From: Aureimonas populi
GTDB taxonomy: Bacteria; Pseudomonadota; Alphaproteobacteria; Rhizobiales; Rhizobiaceae
DNA length: 64,000 bases
Assembly: GCF_017815515.1 (NCBI RefSeq)
Contig: NZ_CP072611.1
Location: 1,240,001 to 1,304,000, forward strand
Direction of reading: 5' to 3'
Part shown: one piece after another, positions 8,380-17,150 of the stretch
Layout of the letters: each line of letters begins with the position of its first letter
How positions within the stretch are numbered: the stretch's first letter is position 1
Notes under the pieces: model-generated
What the model saw: only the letters and a program-made list of their open reading frames with translations
The model's database searches: none
What the model was told of the DNA's origin: nothing
Program-made: the position numbers and the translations under genes

Positions 8380-9223
8380 TGAGGCGTCCCCGCACCAGTA
8401 GCTTTGTGGCGAGCTTGATCAGCCAGAAGACAACCAGAACCATCAGCAGCAGGATGACGCTGAGCGTTCCGGCCATCGCCCAGTTGAGGAACGAGCCGGC
8501 CTGTTGTTCGATCAGCAGCGGGATCACCGGCACCCGCCCGCCGCCAAGCAGAGCCGGCATGATGAAGACGCCGAGCGAGAGGACGAGCACGAGGCTCACA
8601 CCGGCAAGCACGCCATGGATGGTGAGCGGGATCAGCACACGCGTCAGGATCGATACCGGCCCGGCCCCTAGCCCTCGCGACGCTTCGACGAGGCTACGGT
8701 CGATCTTGGAGGCCGAACTGTAGATCGGCAGTACCATGTAGGGCAGAAGTATATGCACCATGCCGATCACAACGGCGAATTCGCTGTTCGACAGGCGCAA
8801 GGGCGTGTCGATAATGTCGAGACTCATGAGAGCACCGTTAATCGGCCCGTTGCGGCCGAGCAGTACCATCCAGGCGTAGGTGCGCACCAGTTGGCTGGTC
8901 CAGAGCGGGATCAGCAGCAGGAAAAAGGCGATCGCGCGGCCGCTACTCGTCAGGCGGCAGATATAGAAGGCAAGCGGATAAGCGATCAGCAGGTCGATCA
9001 CAGTGACGATAGCGGCCAGGCGCAGCGTATTCAGGAAAACCCGCATGTAGGTGTCGCTGCCGACCACGTTGGCATAGTTCTGGATATTCCCAGGCTCAAG
9101 CGTCGTTAAAAAAAGCATCACCAGCGGATAGAAGAAAAGCAGAACCAGCAGGGCCATGGCTGGGCTGATCAGCAACACGGATCCCAAACTTCCTCCGCGA
9201 ATGGAAGAGACGAGGGCATTCAT
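8372..9223 (-). CDS. ABC transporter permease, PotB-like
   Basis: The ATG at 9223 overlaps the ATPase stop as ATGA, which supports this start over the longer upstream one. The protein has about 283 residues with six helices (LLISPAMALLVLLFFYPLVM at the start) and the EAA loop SLVEASRGLGAGPVSILTRV. It pairs with the PotC-like subunit to form the membrane channel. The tight overlap on both sides implies translational coupling. Confidence 0.85.
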   Translation of the reverse strand: MNALVSSIRGGSLGSVLLISPAMALLVLLFFYPLVMLFLTTLEPGNIQNYANVVGSDTYMRVFLNTLRLAAIVTVIDLLIAYPLAFYICRLTSSGRAIAFFLLLIPLWTSQLVRTYAWMVLLGRNGPINGALMSLDIIDTPLRLSNSEFAVVIGMVHILLPYMVLPIYSSASKIDRSLVEASRGLGAGPVSILTRVLIPLTIHGVLAGVSLVLVLSLGVFIMPALLGGGRVPVIPLLIEQQAGSFLNWAMAGTLSVILLLMVLVVFWLIKLATKLLVRGRLNA

Positions 9224-10302
9224 CGGCCCGCCTTTCCGGACAGCGGCCGGCAATCCTCAGGTGCGACGATCATCTGCAACGTCTCCCCAAGCTCGAAGGC
9301 GCCGCCCTCGCGCGCGACGGCGCGCACGCTTATCTCATCGCCTTCGGCCAGCCGGACGCGGTAGTCGGTGAAGCCGCCGACGAAGCTGCGGCCAATGACC
9401 GTGGACGAGAAGACATTCTTCTCGTGATGGTCGGCGGCGGCAGGCGGGCGGCGCAAGGAAACGGTCTCGGGGCGGATTAGGATTCGCGTGCACTCCGCCG
9501 GCGCTGCCAAGGTGAAACGTGCCCCCGAGGCCGCGCGGAATCCACACCCCACCGGTGTGCCATCGAAAATGTTGGATTCGCCCACGAATGTCGCCACCGA
9601 GATCGAGTTCGGGTGGTAGTAGATTTCGCTTGGGGTGCCGATCTGGCGGATCGCGCCGCCGCTCATCACCGCGATGCGGTCGCTCATGACCAGCGCTTCG
9701 TCCTGATCGTGCGTAATGAAGATCGTGGTCAGGCCAAGCGAGACCTGCAGTTGCTTTACCTCCTGCTGCATGCTCTCGCGCAGACGGCGGTCCAGCGCGC
9801 TGAACGGCTCATCCAGCAGAAGCAGCGAGGGCTCGAATACGATGGCGCGGGCCAGTGCCACACGCTGTTGCTGACCGCCGGAGAGCTGCTTGGGATATCG
9901 ATCGGCGAAGGCACCAAGATGAACGGATTCCAGGGCAGCGCGGGCGCGCTCGGTAGCCGGGCCTCGCCTGATTGCTCGCATCTCCAGGGGGAACATCACA
10001 TTCTCAAGTACGGTGAGATGAGGGAACAGCGCGTAGTTCTGAAACACCATGCCGATCTGGCGTTCCGCAGCCGTTGCCCACGTCATGTCCATGCCGCGAA
10101 TGCTGACCCGGCCTGAATCGGGCGCCTCAAATCCGGCGATGATGCGCAGCAGCGTCGTCTTCCCCGAGCCGCTGGGGCCGAGGATCGTCAGGAATTCTCC
10201 AGCCGCGACACAGAGATCGATCGAGCCAAGCGCCTCCGCTGTCCCATAGGTCTTGCGGACTTTCTCGATGTTAAGGACGGCCGCTTGCTTATCGGAATTC
10301 AT
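9220..10302 (-). CDS. ABC transporter ATP-binding protein, PotA-like
   Basis: An ATPase of about 360 residues: Walker A GPSGSGKTTLL, Q-loop FQNYALFPHL, signature LSGGQQQRVALARA, Walker B LLLLDEPFSALD, H-loop ITHDQDEAL, and a C-terminal TOBE-like region. The start MNSDKQ at 10302 is chosen because homology begins right after it; a longer frame to 10386 overlaps the end of the binding-protein gene. It energises the importer of this operon. Confidence 0.9.
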   Translation of the reverse strand: MNSDKQAAVLNIEKVRKTYGTAEALGSIDLCVAAGEFLTILGPSGSGKTTLLRIIAGFEAPDSGRVSIRGMDMTWATAAERQIGMVFQNYALFPHLTVLENVMFPLEMRAIRRGPATERARAALESVHLGAFADRYPKQLSGGQQQRVALARAIVFEPSLLLLDEPFSALDRRLRESMQQEVKQLQVSLGLTTIFITHDQDEALVMSDRIAVMSGGAIRQIGTPSEIYYHPNSISVATFVGESNIFDGTPVGCGFRAASGARFTLAAPAECTRILIRPETVSLRRPPAAADHHEKNVFSSTVIGRSFVGGFTDYRVRLAEGDEISVRAVAREGGAFELGETLQMIVAPEDCRPLSGKAGR

Positions 10303-10355
10303 GTCGATCCCCTGTTGGGCGGGCGGATCGAACCGCCCGATTCCTTTTGTTTTCG

Positions 10356-11396
10356 TCAGTTGTGGCTCAACATCCAAGCGGTCCAACGCTCATTGAGCGC
10401 CTCGCCGTTTTCCAGCCACCAGGCCTCATCCATCCATACCTGACGTGCGGCATTCTTCGGATGTAACGGCAGCATCTCGCGCACCTCGTCCGGTACATAA
10501 TTGACATGGTCCAGATCAGGTCCCGACAGGCCAAACGCGAGCGCGTACTTTGCCTGGTTCTCGGGTTTGGCCATGATCGCGAAGAGCTGCTGGCCCAATT
10601 CGGCGTTCGGTGCGCCCTTGGGAATGGCATAGGCCGCAGCCTTCAGCACGCCACCGCCATATTCCATCTTGATTGGCGCTCCGTTTCGCACGGCCGCGTA
10701 AAACCGCGAATTCCAGCCGGTCGTCGCTACGACCTCGCCGTCGATCAGAAGTTGCGCTTGCTGAGCGCCGGTGGTCCACCAAGTCGCCACATGCGGGTAA
10801 ATCTCGTCGAGTTTGGCAAAGGCCCGATCTAGGTCGAGCGGATAAAGATCGGCTGGTTCGACGCCGTCGGCAAGCAGCGCCGCCTCCAGATTGTCAATCG
10901 GATGGTTGCGCATCGCCCGCAGGCCCGGAAAGGCCTCCACGTCCCAGAACTCCGCCCAGTTGGTCGGACCACCTTCCGGGAACGCCTCGGTAGAATAGCC
11001 AATGATCGTCGAATAACTGGAAATTGGATAGAGATAGGGGTTGATCGTCTCTGGCGGGAACTTCGAACGATCGACGATCGTGTCGTCGATGGGCTCGAGG
11101 AGACCCAGCTCGATTGCGCGACCGGCGTCCTCGGATTCGACTTCCGTTACCGTGTATTCCACGTTGCCGCTTTCGACCATCACACGCAGTCGGCCGAGAT
11201 CGGCGGGGCTGGAATCGAGAATCCTGACGCCGGTCACGGCCTCAAAGTCGTTGAAATAGGCCTCCCGCAGCATCGGACCATTCTCACCGCCCGAGGTGTT
11301 GACGATAATACTGTCGGGCGTGTCCTGCGCCAGCGCGGGGGCGCTCCCGCCGGCTAGAATCGCGAGGGCGGCAATCGTGTACCTAGTGTAGCTCAT
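10356..11396 (-). CDS. ABC transporter periplasmic solute-binding protein, PotD-like
   Basis: MSYTRYTIAALAILAGGSAP is a signal peptide with a likely cleavage after ALA (ALAQD). The mature part has the two-lobe type-2 binding-protein pattern: SIIVNTSGGENGPMLREAYF, then FEAVTGVRI and WTTGAQQAQLLIDGEVVATT. It delivers substrate to the PotABC-like permease; the ligand is unknown, but polyamine or amino-alcohol type amines fit the family and the neighbouring EutBC genes. The start at 11396 follows the EutC stop by five bases, with a GAGTGA-type RBS. Confidence 0.85.
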   Translation of the reverse strand: MSYTRYTIAALAILAGGSAPALAQDTPDSIIVNTSGGENGPMLREAYFNDFEAVTGVRILDSSPADLGRLRVMVESGNVEYTVTEVESEDAGRAIELGLLEPIDDTIVDRSKFPPETINPYLYPISSYSTIIGYSTEAFPEGGPTNWAEFWDVEAFPGLRAMRNHPIDNLEAALLADGVEPADLYPLDLDRAFAKLDEIYPHVATWWTTGAQQAQLLIDGEVVATTGWNSRFYAAVRNGAPIKMEYGGGVLKAAAYAIPKGAPNAELGQQLFAIMAKPENQAKYALAFGLSGPDLDHVNYVPDEVREMLPLHPKNAARQVWMDEAWWLENGEALNERWTAWMLSHN

Positions 11397-11401
11397 AAAG
11401 G

Positions 11402-12235
11402 TCACTCCTCTGGTTGTAGTGATGGCGCGACGTGATTGTCGCCGGGAAGGCTCGCGGTCGCTGCGGAGCCGTGAAGTGCAGGGGGTGGCTTCGGCAACGC
11501 TCCGATGGCTGCCGAGCACTGGCTTTCGTCCTTCAGGGTCACGCCCGTCCGGCCTTTGGTCCGGGCGGCCTCGACCAGCCAGGAGAGCCGTGCCGCCGCC
11601 TGCAGGTAGCCAAGGCCGCCCGGCCGGATATTCGACACGCAGTTGCGCTCGGCATCGCTGCACCCGATGCGGGGGGCGAAGGTGAGATAAGCCCCGAGAC
11701 TGTCGGGGGATGACAGGCCCGGCCGCTCGCCGATCAGCACGAGCACCAGGTCAGCCCCGGCGAGTGCGCCGATCTCGTCGCCGATGGCGACCCGGGCCTG
11801 TGTTGCAACGAAGAGCGCGGTATCAATTCCGGTGCCGCCGAACAGAGGCAGCAACTGGTCGAGCAACGGTGCGACATGGCCGAGCGCGCGGGAGGACAAA
11901 CCGTCCGCGATCACGATGGCGAGGTCGGGAGAGCGGTGATCTACCTTCTCGTGGTCCTCGGCGCGTAGCCTTCGCCCCAGGTCCGGATTGACGAGATATT
12001 GATGGCGATCCACCGCGCGACTGCGCAACTCGGTCACCTCGGCCCCAAACCGCTCTTTCAGCGTCGTGGCCAGCGCCCCAGCGTCAAGCGGCAAGTGGAC
12101 AGCGTCGCGCGCACGCGCATGCGCCAGTTGGAAACGGAGCATCTCGGCCAGTGGCAGACCCGAGCCGACCCGCCCCAGCATGACGCGCGCCGGGGTCCAG
12201 CGGGTAGGGTCGGGACGGGAACGCTCGACGCTCAT
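11402..12235 (-). CDS. eutC: Ethanolamine ammonia-lyase small (light) subunit
   Basis: A 277-residue EutC with the cobalamin-contacting region around DLAIVIADGLSSRALGHVAP, GERPGLSSPDSLGAYLTFAP and the C-terminal cysteine segment RIGCSDAERNCVSNIRPGGL. With EutB it cleaves ethanolamine to acetaldehyde and ammonia using adenosylcobalamin. The usual end near GVTLKDES is followed by about 40 extra residues of low complexity, which is unusual. It overlaps eutB by four bases. No reactivase (EutA) or microcompartment shell gene is in the window. Confidence 0.9.
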   Translation of the reverse strand: MSVERSRPDPTRWTPARVMLGRVGSGLPLAEMLRFQLAHARARDAVHLPLDAGALATTLKERFGAEVTELRSRAVDRHQYLVNPDLGRRLRAEDHEKVDHRSPDLAIVIADGLSSRALGHVAPLLDQLLPLFGGTGIDTALFVATQARVAIGDEIGALAGADLVLVLIGERPGLSSPDSLGAYLTFAPRIGCSDAERNCVSNIRPGGLGYLQAAARLSWLVEAARTKGRTGVTLKDESQCSAAIGALPKPPPALHGSAATASLPGDNHVAPSLQPEE

Positions 12236-13611
12236 GCCAGAAGCCGTCCGAAGGCGTTGTCGAGCGGGGCATGACCGTCGATCAACGCGCCGTGGCGGTC
12301 CGTCATGCCCATGCGTTGCATCCAGGCCTCGAATTCCGGTGCGCGGCGCAGCCCCAGAACCGAGCGGAGATAGAGCTGATCGTGAAAGGAGGTGGATTGA
12401 TAGTTGAGCATCACGTCATCGGCGCCCGGCACGCCTATGACGAAGTTGACCCCGGCCACGCCCAGCAGCGTCAGCAGCGTATCCATGTCGTTCTGGTCGG
12501 CCTCGACGTGGTTGGTATAGCAGACGTCGACACCCATCGGCAGGCCGAGCAGCTTGCCGCAGAAATGGTCCTCCAGCCCCGCGCGCACGATCTCCTTGCC
12601 GTCATAGAGATACTCGGGTCCGATGAAGCCGACGACGGAATTGACGAGAAGCGGATCGTAGGCGCGTGCCACGCCATAGGCACGTGCTTCGAGCGTCTGC
12701 TGGTCCACGCCGTGATGCGCTCCGGCCGAAAGCGCCGATCCCTGTCCGGTCTCGAAATACATCACGTTGTTGCCGATCGTGCCGCGATCAAGTGAAAGCG
12801 CGGCGGCGCGTCCTTCGGCAATGAGCCCAAGGTCGATCCCGAAGCCGCGGTTTGCGGTTTCCGTGCCCGCGATGGACTGGAACACCAGGTCGACAGGCGC
12901 TCCACGCTCGATCAGTTCGATGGAGGTGGTGACATGCGCAAGCACACAGGCCTGCGTCGGAAGGTCGAGCTGATGGATGATCCCGTCAAAGAGCCGCGCC
13001 AGTTCATCCATCGTCGGCACGGAGTCGGAGGCCGGATTGATGCCGATCACCGCATCGCCGCAACCATAGCTCAGCCCGTCGATCACCGAAGCGGCTACAC
13101 CACGACGGTCGTCTGTAGGATGGTTCGGTTGCAACCGCACCGCCATCGTTCCCGGCAGGCCGATCGTGTTGCGGAAACGGGTGACAACCCGGCAACGCCT
13201 TGCAACCGTGATGAGATCCTGATTACGCATCAGCTTGGAGACTGCGGCGGCCATCTCTGGCGTGATCGCAGGCGCGAGCCGTTCCAGCATGGCGGGCCGG
13301 GCGGCATCCGAGAGCAGGAAGTCGCGGAACTCGCCCACGGTCAAGTGTGAGATCGCCACGAAGGCGGTTGCGTCGTGGCTGTCCTGGATGAGCCGGGTGA
13401 CTTCGTCCAACTCATACGGAATCACCGTTTCGTTGAGGAAGGTCTTCAGCGGAAGTTCGGACAGGCAGTAGAGAGCCGCGACCCGCTCCTCGGCCGACCC
13501 TGCCGCTATCCCTGCCAGCCGGTCGCCGGAGCGCGCCGGCGTCGCCTTGGCCAGAAGCGACTTCAGATCTTCAAACACCCAGCGATGATGATCCAGCGTC
13601 GTATGAAACAC
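12232..13611 (-). CDS. eutB: Ethanolamine ammonia-lyase large (heavy) subunit
   Basis: A 459-residue EutB, the normal length. The TIM-barrel substrate site is recognisable by LMRNQDLITVARRCRVVTRF, GLPGTMAVRLQPNHPTDD, VFQSIAGTETANRGFGIDLG and CYTNHVEADQNDMDTLLTLL. It forms the catalytic core of the adenosylcobalamin enzyme with EutC. It lies 11 bp after the DadA-like gene and overlaps eutC, so all are probably on one transcript controlled from the 14.95-kb operator. The gene is intact. Confidence 0.93.
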   Translation of the reverse strand: MFHTTLDHHRWVFEDLKSLLAKATPARSGDRLAGIAAGSAEERVAALYCLSELPLKTFLNETVIPYELDEVTRLIQDSHDATAFVAISHLTVGEFRDFLLSDAARPAMLERLAPAITPEMAAAVSKLMRNQDLITVARRCRVVTRFRNTIGLPGTMAVRLQPNHPTDDRRGVAASVIDGLSYGCGDAVIGINPASDSVPTMDELARLFDGIIHQLDLPTQACVLAHVTTSIELIERGAPVDLVFQSIAGTETANRGFGIDLGLIAEGRAAALSLDRGTIGNNVMYFETGQGSALSAGAHHGVDQQTLEARAYGVARAYDPLLVNSVVGFIGPEYLYDGKEIVRAGLEDHFCGKLLGLPMGVDVCYTNHVEADQNDMDTLLTLLGVAGVNFVIGVPGADDVMLNYQSTSFHDQLYLRSVLGLRRAPEFEAWMQRMGMTDRHGALIDGHAPLDNAFGRLLA

Positions 13612-13622
13612 AGTCCTCTCCC

Positions 13623-14924
13623 CTAAAACCGATCGGCGCGGAGCGGAGTAAGGTCAACGAGGGGCGGTTGACCGCCGATCATGTCCGCGACCAACCGGCC
13701 GGTAATCCCGGCCAGCGTCAGCCCGATATGCCCATGACCAAATGCATGGATGATGCGTGCATCTGACGGCGATCGGCCGATGACCGGCAGCGAATCCGGC
13801 ATGGAGGGGCGAAAGCCGAGCCAAGTGCGACCAGCCTTGCCGATGCAGGGCAGCAGCTCGCGCGTCACGCGCTCGATCACCTGCGTGCGCTCCTCGCGCG
13901 CCGGCTTGTCCAGCCCGCCAAGCTCCACCGTTCCGGCGGCACGCAGGCCCTCGCCCAGGGGCGTCATGTAGAAGCCGTGCTCGGGATAGCAGGTGGGGGC
14001 GGAGAGCAGGCCGCCCTCGCCTGGAAACATGACATGGTAGCCCCGCTCGGTACTGAGCCGGATGTGGTCGCCAAAGCTGCGGGCGATCCCTCCAGACCAG
14101 GCGCCCGCGGCCAGGACCGCGTGATCGCTGCGGATCGAGCGGTCCTCGCAGCGAATGGTCAGACCATCGGTGCCGCGATCGATGGTGCGGACCCGCGCGG
14201 TCACCACCTCGCCGCCGCGGTCGATGAAGCAGCGTAACAGCTGCTGCGCATAGGCCAGCGGGTTGTCGATGGAGTATGCATCCTCGAAGAGCAGGCCCTT
14301 GTGGTAGAGCGGCGCGAGATTCGGCTCACGCGCCCGCACCTCGTCTTGTTCGAGGATTCGCATCCTTACGCCCTCACGGCGGCGCAGCGCGATCTCCGGC
14401 TGCGCTCGCGCGAAGCTGCGGGCGCTTCTGTAGAGATAGAGGCAACCGGTCGGGCGCTTTAGATGAGTGGCGCGTGCATCCTCGAAAAGCGGCGCCTGCC
14501 CCGCTTCGGCCAGTCGAAGCAGCGAACCGAGCACCCCGGCTATGCGGCTGACGGCGACTGGGCTGGCAGCTCGCAGGAAACTGGCAAGCCAAGGCATGAG
14601 GCCGGTAAGGTCGCTCCAGTTTATCGAGAGCGGTCCATGACGGTCCAGCAACATTCGCGGCAGGGCGCGCAGAATTCCCGGCGAGGCGACCGGGATGCAG
14701 GCGCCGAACGCCATCGTGCAGGCATTTCCGAAGCTGGAAGCTTGCTCGTAGCTGCCGCCCGCAACCGGCGGAGCGGGATCGGCCAGCGTTACGCGATGGC
14801 CGGCCTTCTGGAGCCAAAGCGCAGAGGACAGCCCGACGACGCCCGCGCCGATGACGCCAACGCTGGTGCGCTGCACCGCGGCCAGTGGAGGAAGGATCGA
14901 AGGGGTCGCCAAGCCGGGGAGCAT
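13623..14924 (-). CDS. DadA-like FAD-dependent amine oxidoreductase
   Basis: About 433 residues. TSVGVIGAGVVGLSSALWLQ is the FAD-binding motif, and YEQASSFGNACTMAFGACIP corresponds to the ASYGNAG motif of D-amino-acid dehydrogenases. The C-terminal IIHAFGHGHIGLTLAGITGR contacts the flavin. It is the first gene of the operon. I infer that it oxidises an amine or N-substituted amino compound, possibly releasing ethanolamine for EutBC. A longer start (GTG at 14960) exists but would lie inside the operator palindrome; the ATG at 14924 is preferred. Confidence 0.8.
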   Translation of the reverse strand: MLPGLATPSILPPLAAVQRTSVGVIGAGVVGLSSALWLQKAGHRVTLADPAPPVAGGSYEQASSFGNACTMAFGACIPVASPGILRALPRMLLDRHGPLSINWSDLTGLMPWLASFLRAASPVAVSRIAGVLGSLLRLAEAGQAPLFEDARATHLKRPTGCLYLYRSARSFARAQPEIALRRREGVRMRILEQDEVRAREPNLAPLYHKGLLFEDAYSIDNPLAYAQQLLRCFIDRGGEVVTARVRTIDRGTDGLTIRCEDRSIRSDHAVLAAGAWSGGIARSFGDHIRLSTERGYHVMFPGEGGLLSAPTCYPEHGFYMTPLGEGLRAAGTVELGGLDKPAREERTQVIERVTRELLPCIGKAGRTWLGFRPSMPDSLPVIGRSPSDARIIHAFGHGHIGLTLAGITGRLVADMIGGQPPLVDLTPLRADRF

Positions 14925-14946
14925 CAGATTCTCTGCGTTGTAGTCT

Positions 14947-14979
14947 AATGATATGAGCACAGCAAATCATCATATCATT
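14947..14979. promoter_or_regulatory. Palindromic operator between the GntR gene and the catabolic operon
   Basis: AATGATATG (14947-14955) and CATATCATT (14971-14979) form a perfect 9-bp inverted repeat with 15 bases between, in the AT-rich divergent promoter region. A third partial copy (AATCATCATATC) overlaps the right arm. Size and position fit a GntR/FadR-type dimer operator that would control both directions. Confidence 0.6.
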
Positions 14980-15046
14980 GGAGGATTTGTCAACACCGTC
15001 CCGGTCGCCTATGAAGCGACGCCCGTGAATCAGGAGATCGGCACGC

Positions 15047-15778
15047 ATGGCAGAGTCGGGTCGCAGACCTTCGGTCTTTTCATCGACGCTCGACAAACTC
15101 GGGCGACAGATCGTCTCTGGCAGCTTTGGTGCAGATGGCGCGATCCCAGCCGAGCAGAAGCTTTGCGAACAGCTTGGAGCAAGCCGTGGCGTCGTGCGCG
15201 AGGTGCTGCGCGTGTTAAGCGAAAAGGGCCTTTTGACAGCACAGCCCAAAGTCGGGATTCGCGTCCAGCCGGAGAGCAAGTGGAACGTCATGGACACAGA
15301 TGTCCTTGACTGGCTTTGGGATTACGGATCGCGCATCGATTATCTGCGTGAGTTTCTCGAGTTCCGCATGGCTGTTGAGCCTGCTGCCGCTTACGCAGCA
15401 GCGCTGAACAGGACAGATGAAGAAAGCCAGCAGATCACCGAGCTCTGCGATCGGCTCTACGAAGAAAGCGAACGTATCATGGATCGCGCCTCCGACGAGC
15501 GCTCCCAAGACGTCGATCTGCAATTTCACATGTCGATCTTCCGGGCTTCGCGCAATCGGATGCTGATCTACGTGGGCAACATGATTGGCCATATTATGCG
15601 ACAGCAGATAGCGGTCACGACATCGGCCCCTGGCGCATTTCGCACGGGCCTGCCGCTCCATCGCGCGATCGCAGAAGCAATAGGAAAACGGGATGGAGAA
15701 GGTGCCGCACGTGCGACGGAGGAAAATGTGCGGTTGACGCAAAGCCTGCTTCAAAAGGCAAGCCAGTTTCACTCGTAG
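15047..15778 (+). CDS. GntR-family regulator, FadR/FCD subfamily
   Basis: A 243-residue protein. The N-terminal winged helix reads QIVSGSFGADGAIPAEQKLC, then LGASRGVVREVLRVLSEKGL and a TAQPKVGIRV wing. The C-terminal FCD domain has EFLEFRMAVEPAAAYAAALN, the metal/ligand histidines in DLQFHMSIFRASRN and GLPLHRAIAEAI. It is divergent from the EutBC operon and probably represses it until the substrate or a metabolite binds. ATG at 15047 is supported by its position just upstream of the family start; no strong RBS is visible. Confidence 0.85.
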   Translation: MAESGRRPSVFSSTLDKLGRQIVSGSFGADGAIPAEQKLCEQLGASRGVVREVLRVLSEKGLLTAQPKVGIRVQPESKWNVMDTDVLDWLWDYGSRIDYLREFLEFRMAVEPAAAYAAALNRTDEESQQITELCDRLYEESERIMDRASDERSQDVDLQFHMSIFRASRNRMLIYVGNMIGHIMRQQIAVTTSAPGAFRTGLPLHRAIAEAIGKRDGEGAARATEENVRLTQSLLQKASQFHS

Positions 15779-15942
15779 TGCAAATAGACGGAACCACCAC
15801 TTTCAAACTCATAGCGGCTGCCCTGGACTTGTCCAGCAATTGTGGCTCGATCGCGATCGACGATCGTGCACGGGCCCTATGATCCTCCCCCATTGAACGG
15901 GTCTATCCTGAAGTATGGTTTTTGCCATGAAGGAGGACCACG

Positions 15943-16613
15943 ATGGCCCGGAAGAGACACAAGCCCGACGAGATCGTCACGAAGCTTCGGCAGGTTGAGG
16001 TGCTACGAGGCCAGGGGGTGGCGATGGCTGATGCCGTTCGCCAGATCGGCGTGTCGGAGCTGACCTTCTAGAGGTGGCGGAAGGAGTATGGTGGCATGAG
16101 CCGCGACCAGCTCCGCCAGATGAAAGAGCTCCAGAAAGAGAATGAGCGGCTTCGCAAGGCGGTGGCTGATCTGACCCTGGACAAGCTGATCCTTTCGGAG
16201 GCGTCCCGGGGAAACTTCTGAGCCCCGCGCGTCGCCGTGCCTGTATCGACCATGTCCGCTCGGTTCTGCCGAAGAAGGTCTGCGAACGCCGGATCTGCCG
16301 GGCTCTTGGTCAGCATCGCTCGACGCAGCGGCGCCGGCCTCGTGGCCGGGACGACGAAGCGCAACTGACCGAGGACATCGTCGAGCTCGCCCGTTGCTAT
16401 GGTCGCTACGGCTACCGCCGGATCGCCGCGCTTCTGCGCAGCCAGGCGGGCTGGGTGGTCAACGACAAGCGGGTCGAGCGCATCTGGCGACGTGAGGGGC
16501 TGAAGGTTCCCGCCAGGCAACCGAAGAAGGGCCGGCTCTGGCTGAACGACGGATCGTGCATCCGTCTGCGGGCCGAACGACCCAACCATGTCTGGTCCTA
16601 CGACTTCGTCGAG
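15943..16613 (+). pseudogene. IS3-family transposase (orfA with amber codon, orfB N-terminal part)
   Basis: orfA starts at 15943 after AGGAGG (MARKRHKPDEIVTKLRQVEV). A TAG at 16069-16071 interrupts the conserved SELTF-stop-RWRKEYGG, where Tyr is expected. Read through, it ends at 16221 with the leucine-zipper segment KELQKENERLRKAVADLTLD. orfB follows in another frame from about 16218 with ARCYGRYGYRRIAALLRSQA and ERPNHVWSYDFVEDR. At DFVEDR (about 16613), the start of the DDE core, the match ends. The catalytic residues are missing. Confidence 0.85.
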
Positions 16614-16638
16614 GACCGAAGCTGCCGATCTGTAAACG
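16604..16638 (+). repeat. Short repeat shared with 23856-23888
   Basis: CTTCGTC-x-AGGACCGAAG, then GCCGAT-y-TGTAA-x-CG, occurs here and at 23856-23888. About 30 positions match, with one 2-base gap (CT after GAAG is present only here). Its origin is unknown; here it sits exactly at the point where the IS3 orfB match ends. Confidence 0.45.
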
Positions 16639-16699
16639 ACCCAAGCATGTAATTCATCGATAGTAAGACGGATCCCGAATGCAGATGCTACGATCGGTC

Positions 16700-16947
16700 C
16701 GAACAAGGTCAAGCTGGACTTCTCGAAGCTTGGAAAGCCTACTGACAATGCCTTCATCGCGGCGTTCAACGCCCGCTTGCGCAGCGAATGCCTGAACGCC
16801 TCCTGGTTCCTGTCCGTGGCTGACGCCCGATCCCGGATCGACGTCTGGCGGGAGGACTATAACCATCACCGTCCGCACAGGAGCTTAGGAAACTTGACCC
16901 CGGCCGAGTTCGCGGATCAATTCAGAAAACCCCGAGAGCTCTCATGA
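16700..16947 (+). pseudogene. C-terminal fragment of a second IS3-family transposase
   Basis: The frame reads KLDFSKLGKPTDNAFIAAFN, LRSECLNASWFLSVADARSR and WREDYNHHRPHRSLGNLTPA and stops at 16945-16947. This is the last part of an IS3 DDE domain, of the type with GKPTDN before the final Glu region. It belongs to a different IS3 subgroup from the orfA/orfB piece upstream, so the region is a chimera of two elements with the middle deleted. Confidence 0.8.
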
Positions 16948-17150
16948 AGCTTGGCCAGTGTCCGGGGCAGGACCAAGCCGACGATGCATGAGTTTCGAAC
17001 CGGCGACCTAATGGGGGCAGGCCACCGCTATTGCATCGAAGCGGGGCCGAAGCCACTCACGGGACCCTTCGTCGTCGGAGCGAGAGCCCGGCACGTCATC
17101 AAACGGGCGTTGCCGCTCGTCACCGCGCCATAGATCCGTTCGGCACTTTC
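16948..17150. other. Intergenic, nothing recognised
   Basis: The segment lies between the IS3 debris and the stop of the old-yellow-enzyme gene. A short plus-strand frame exists but has no family resemblance. No hairpin or tRNA was seen. Confidence 0.4.
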
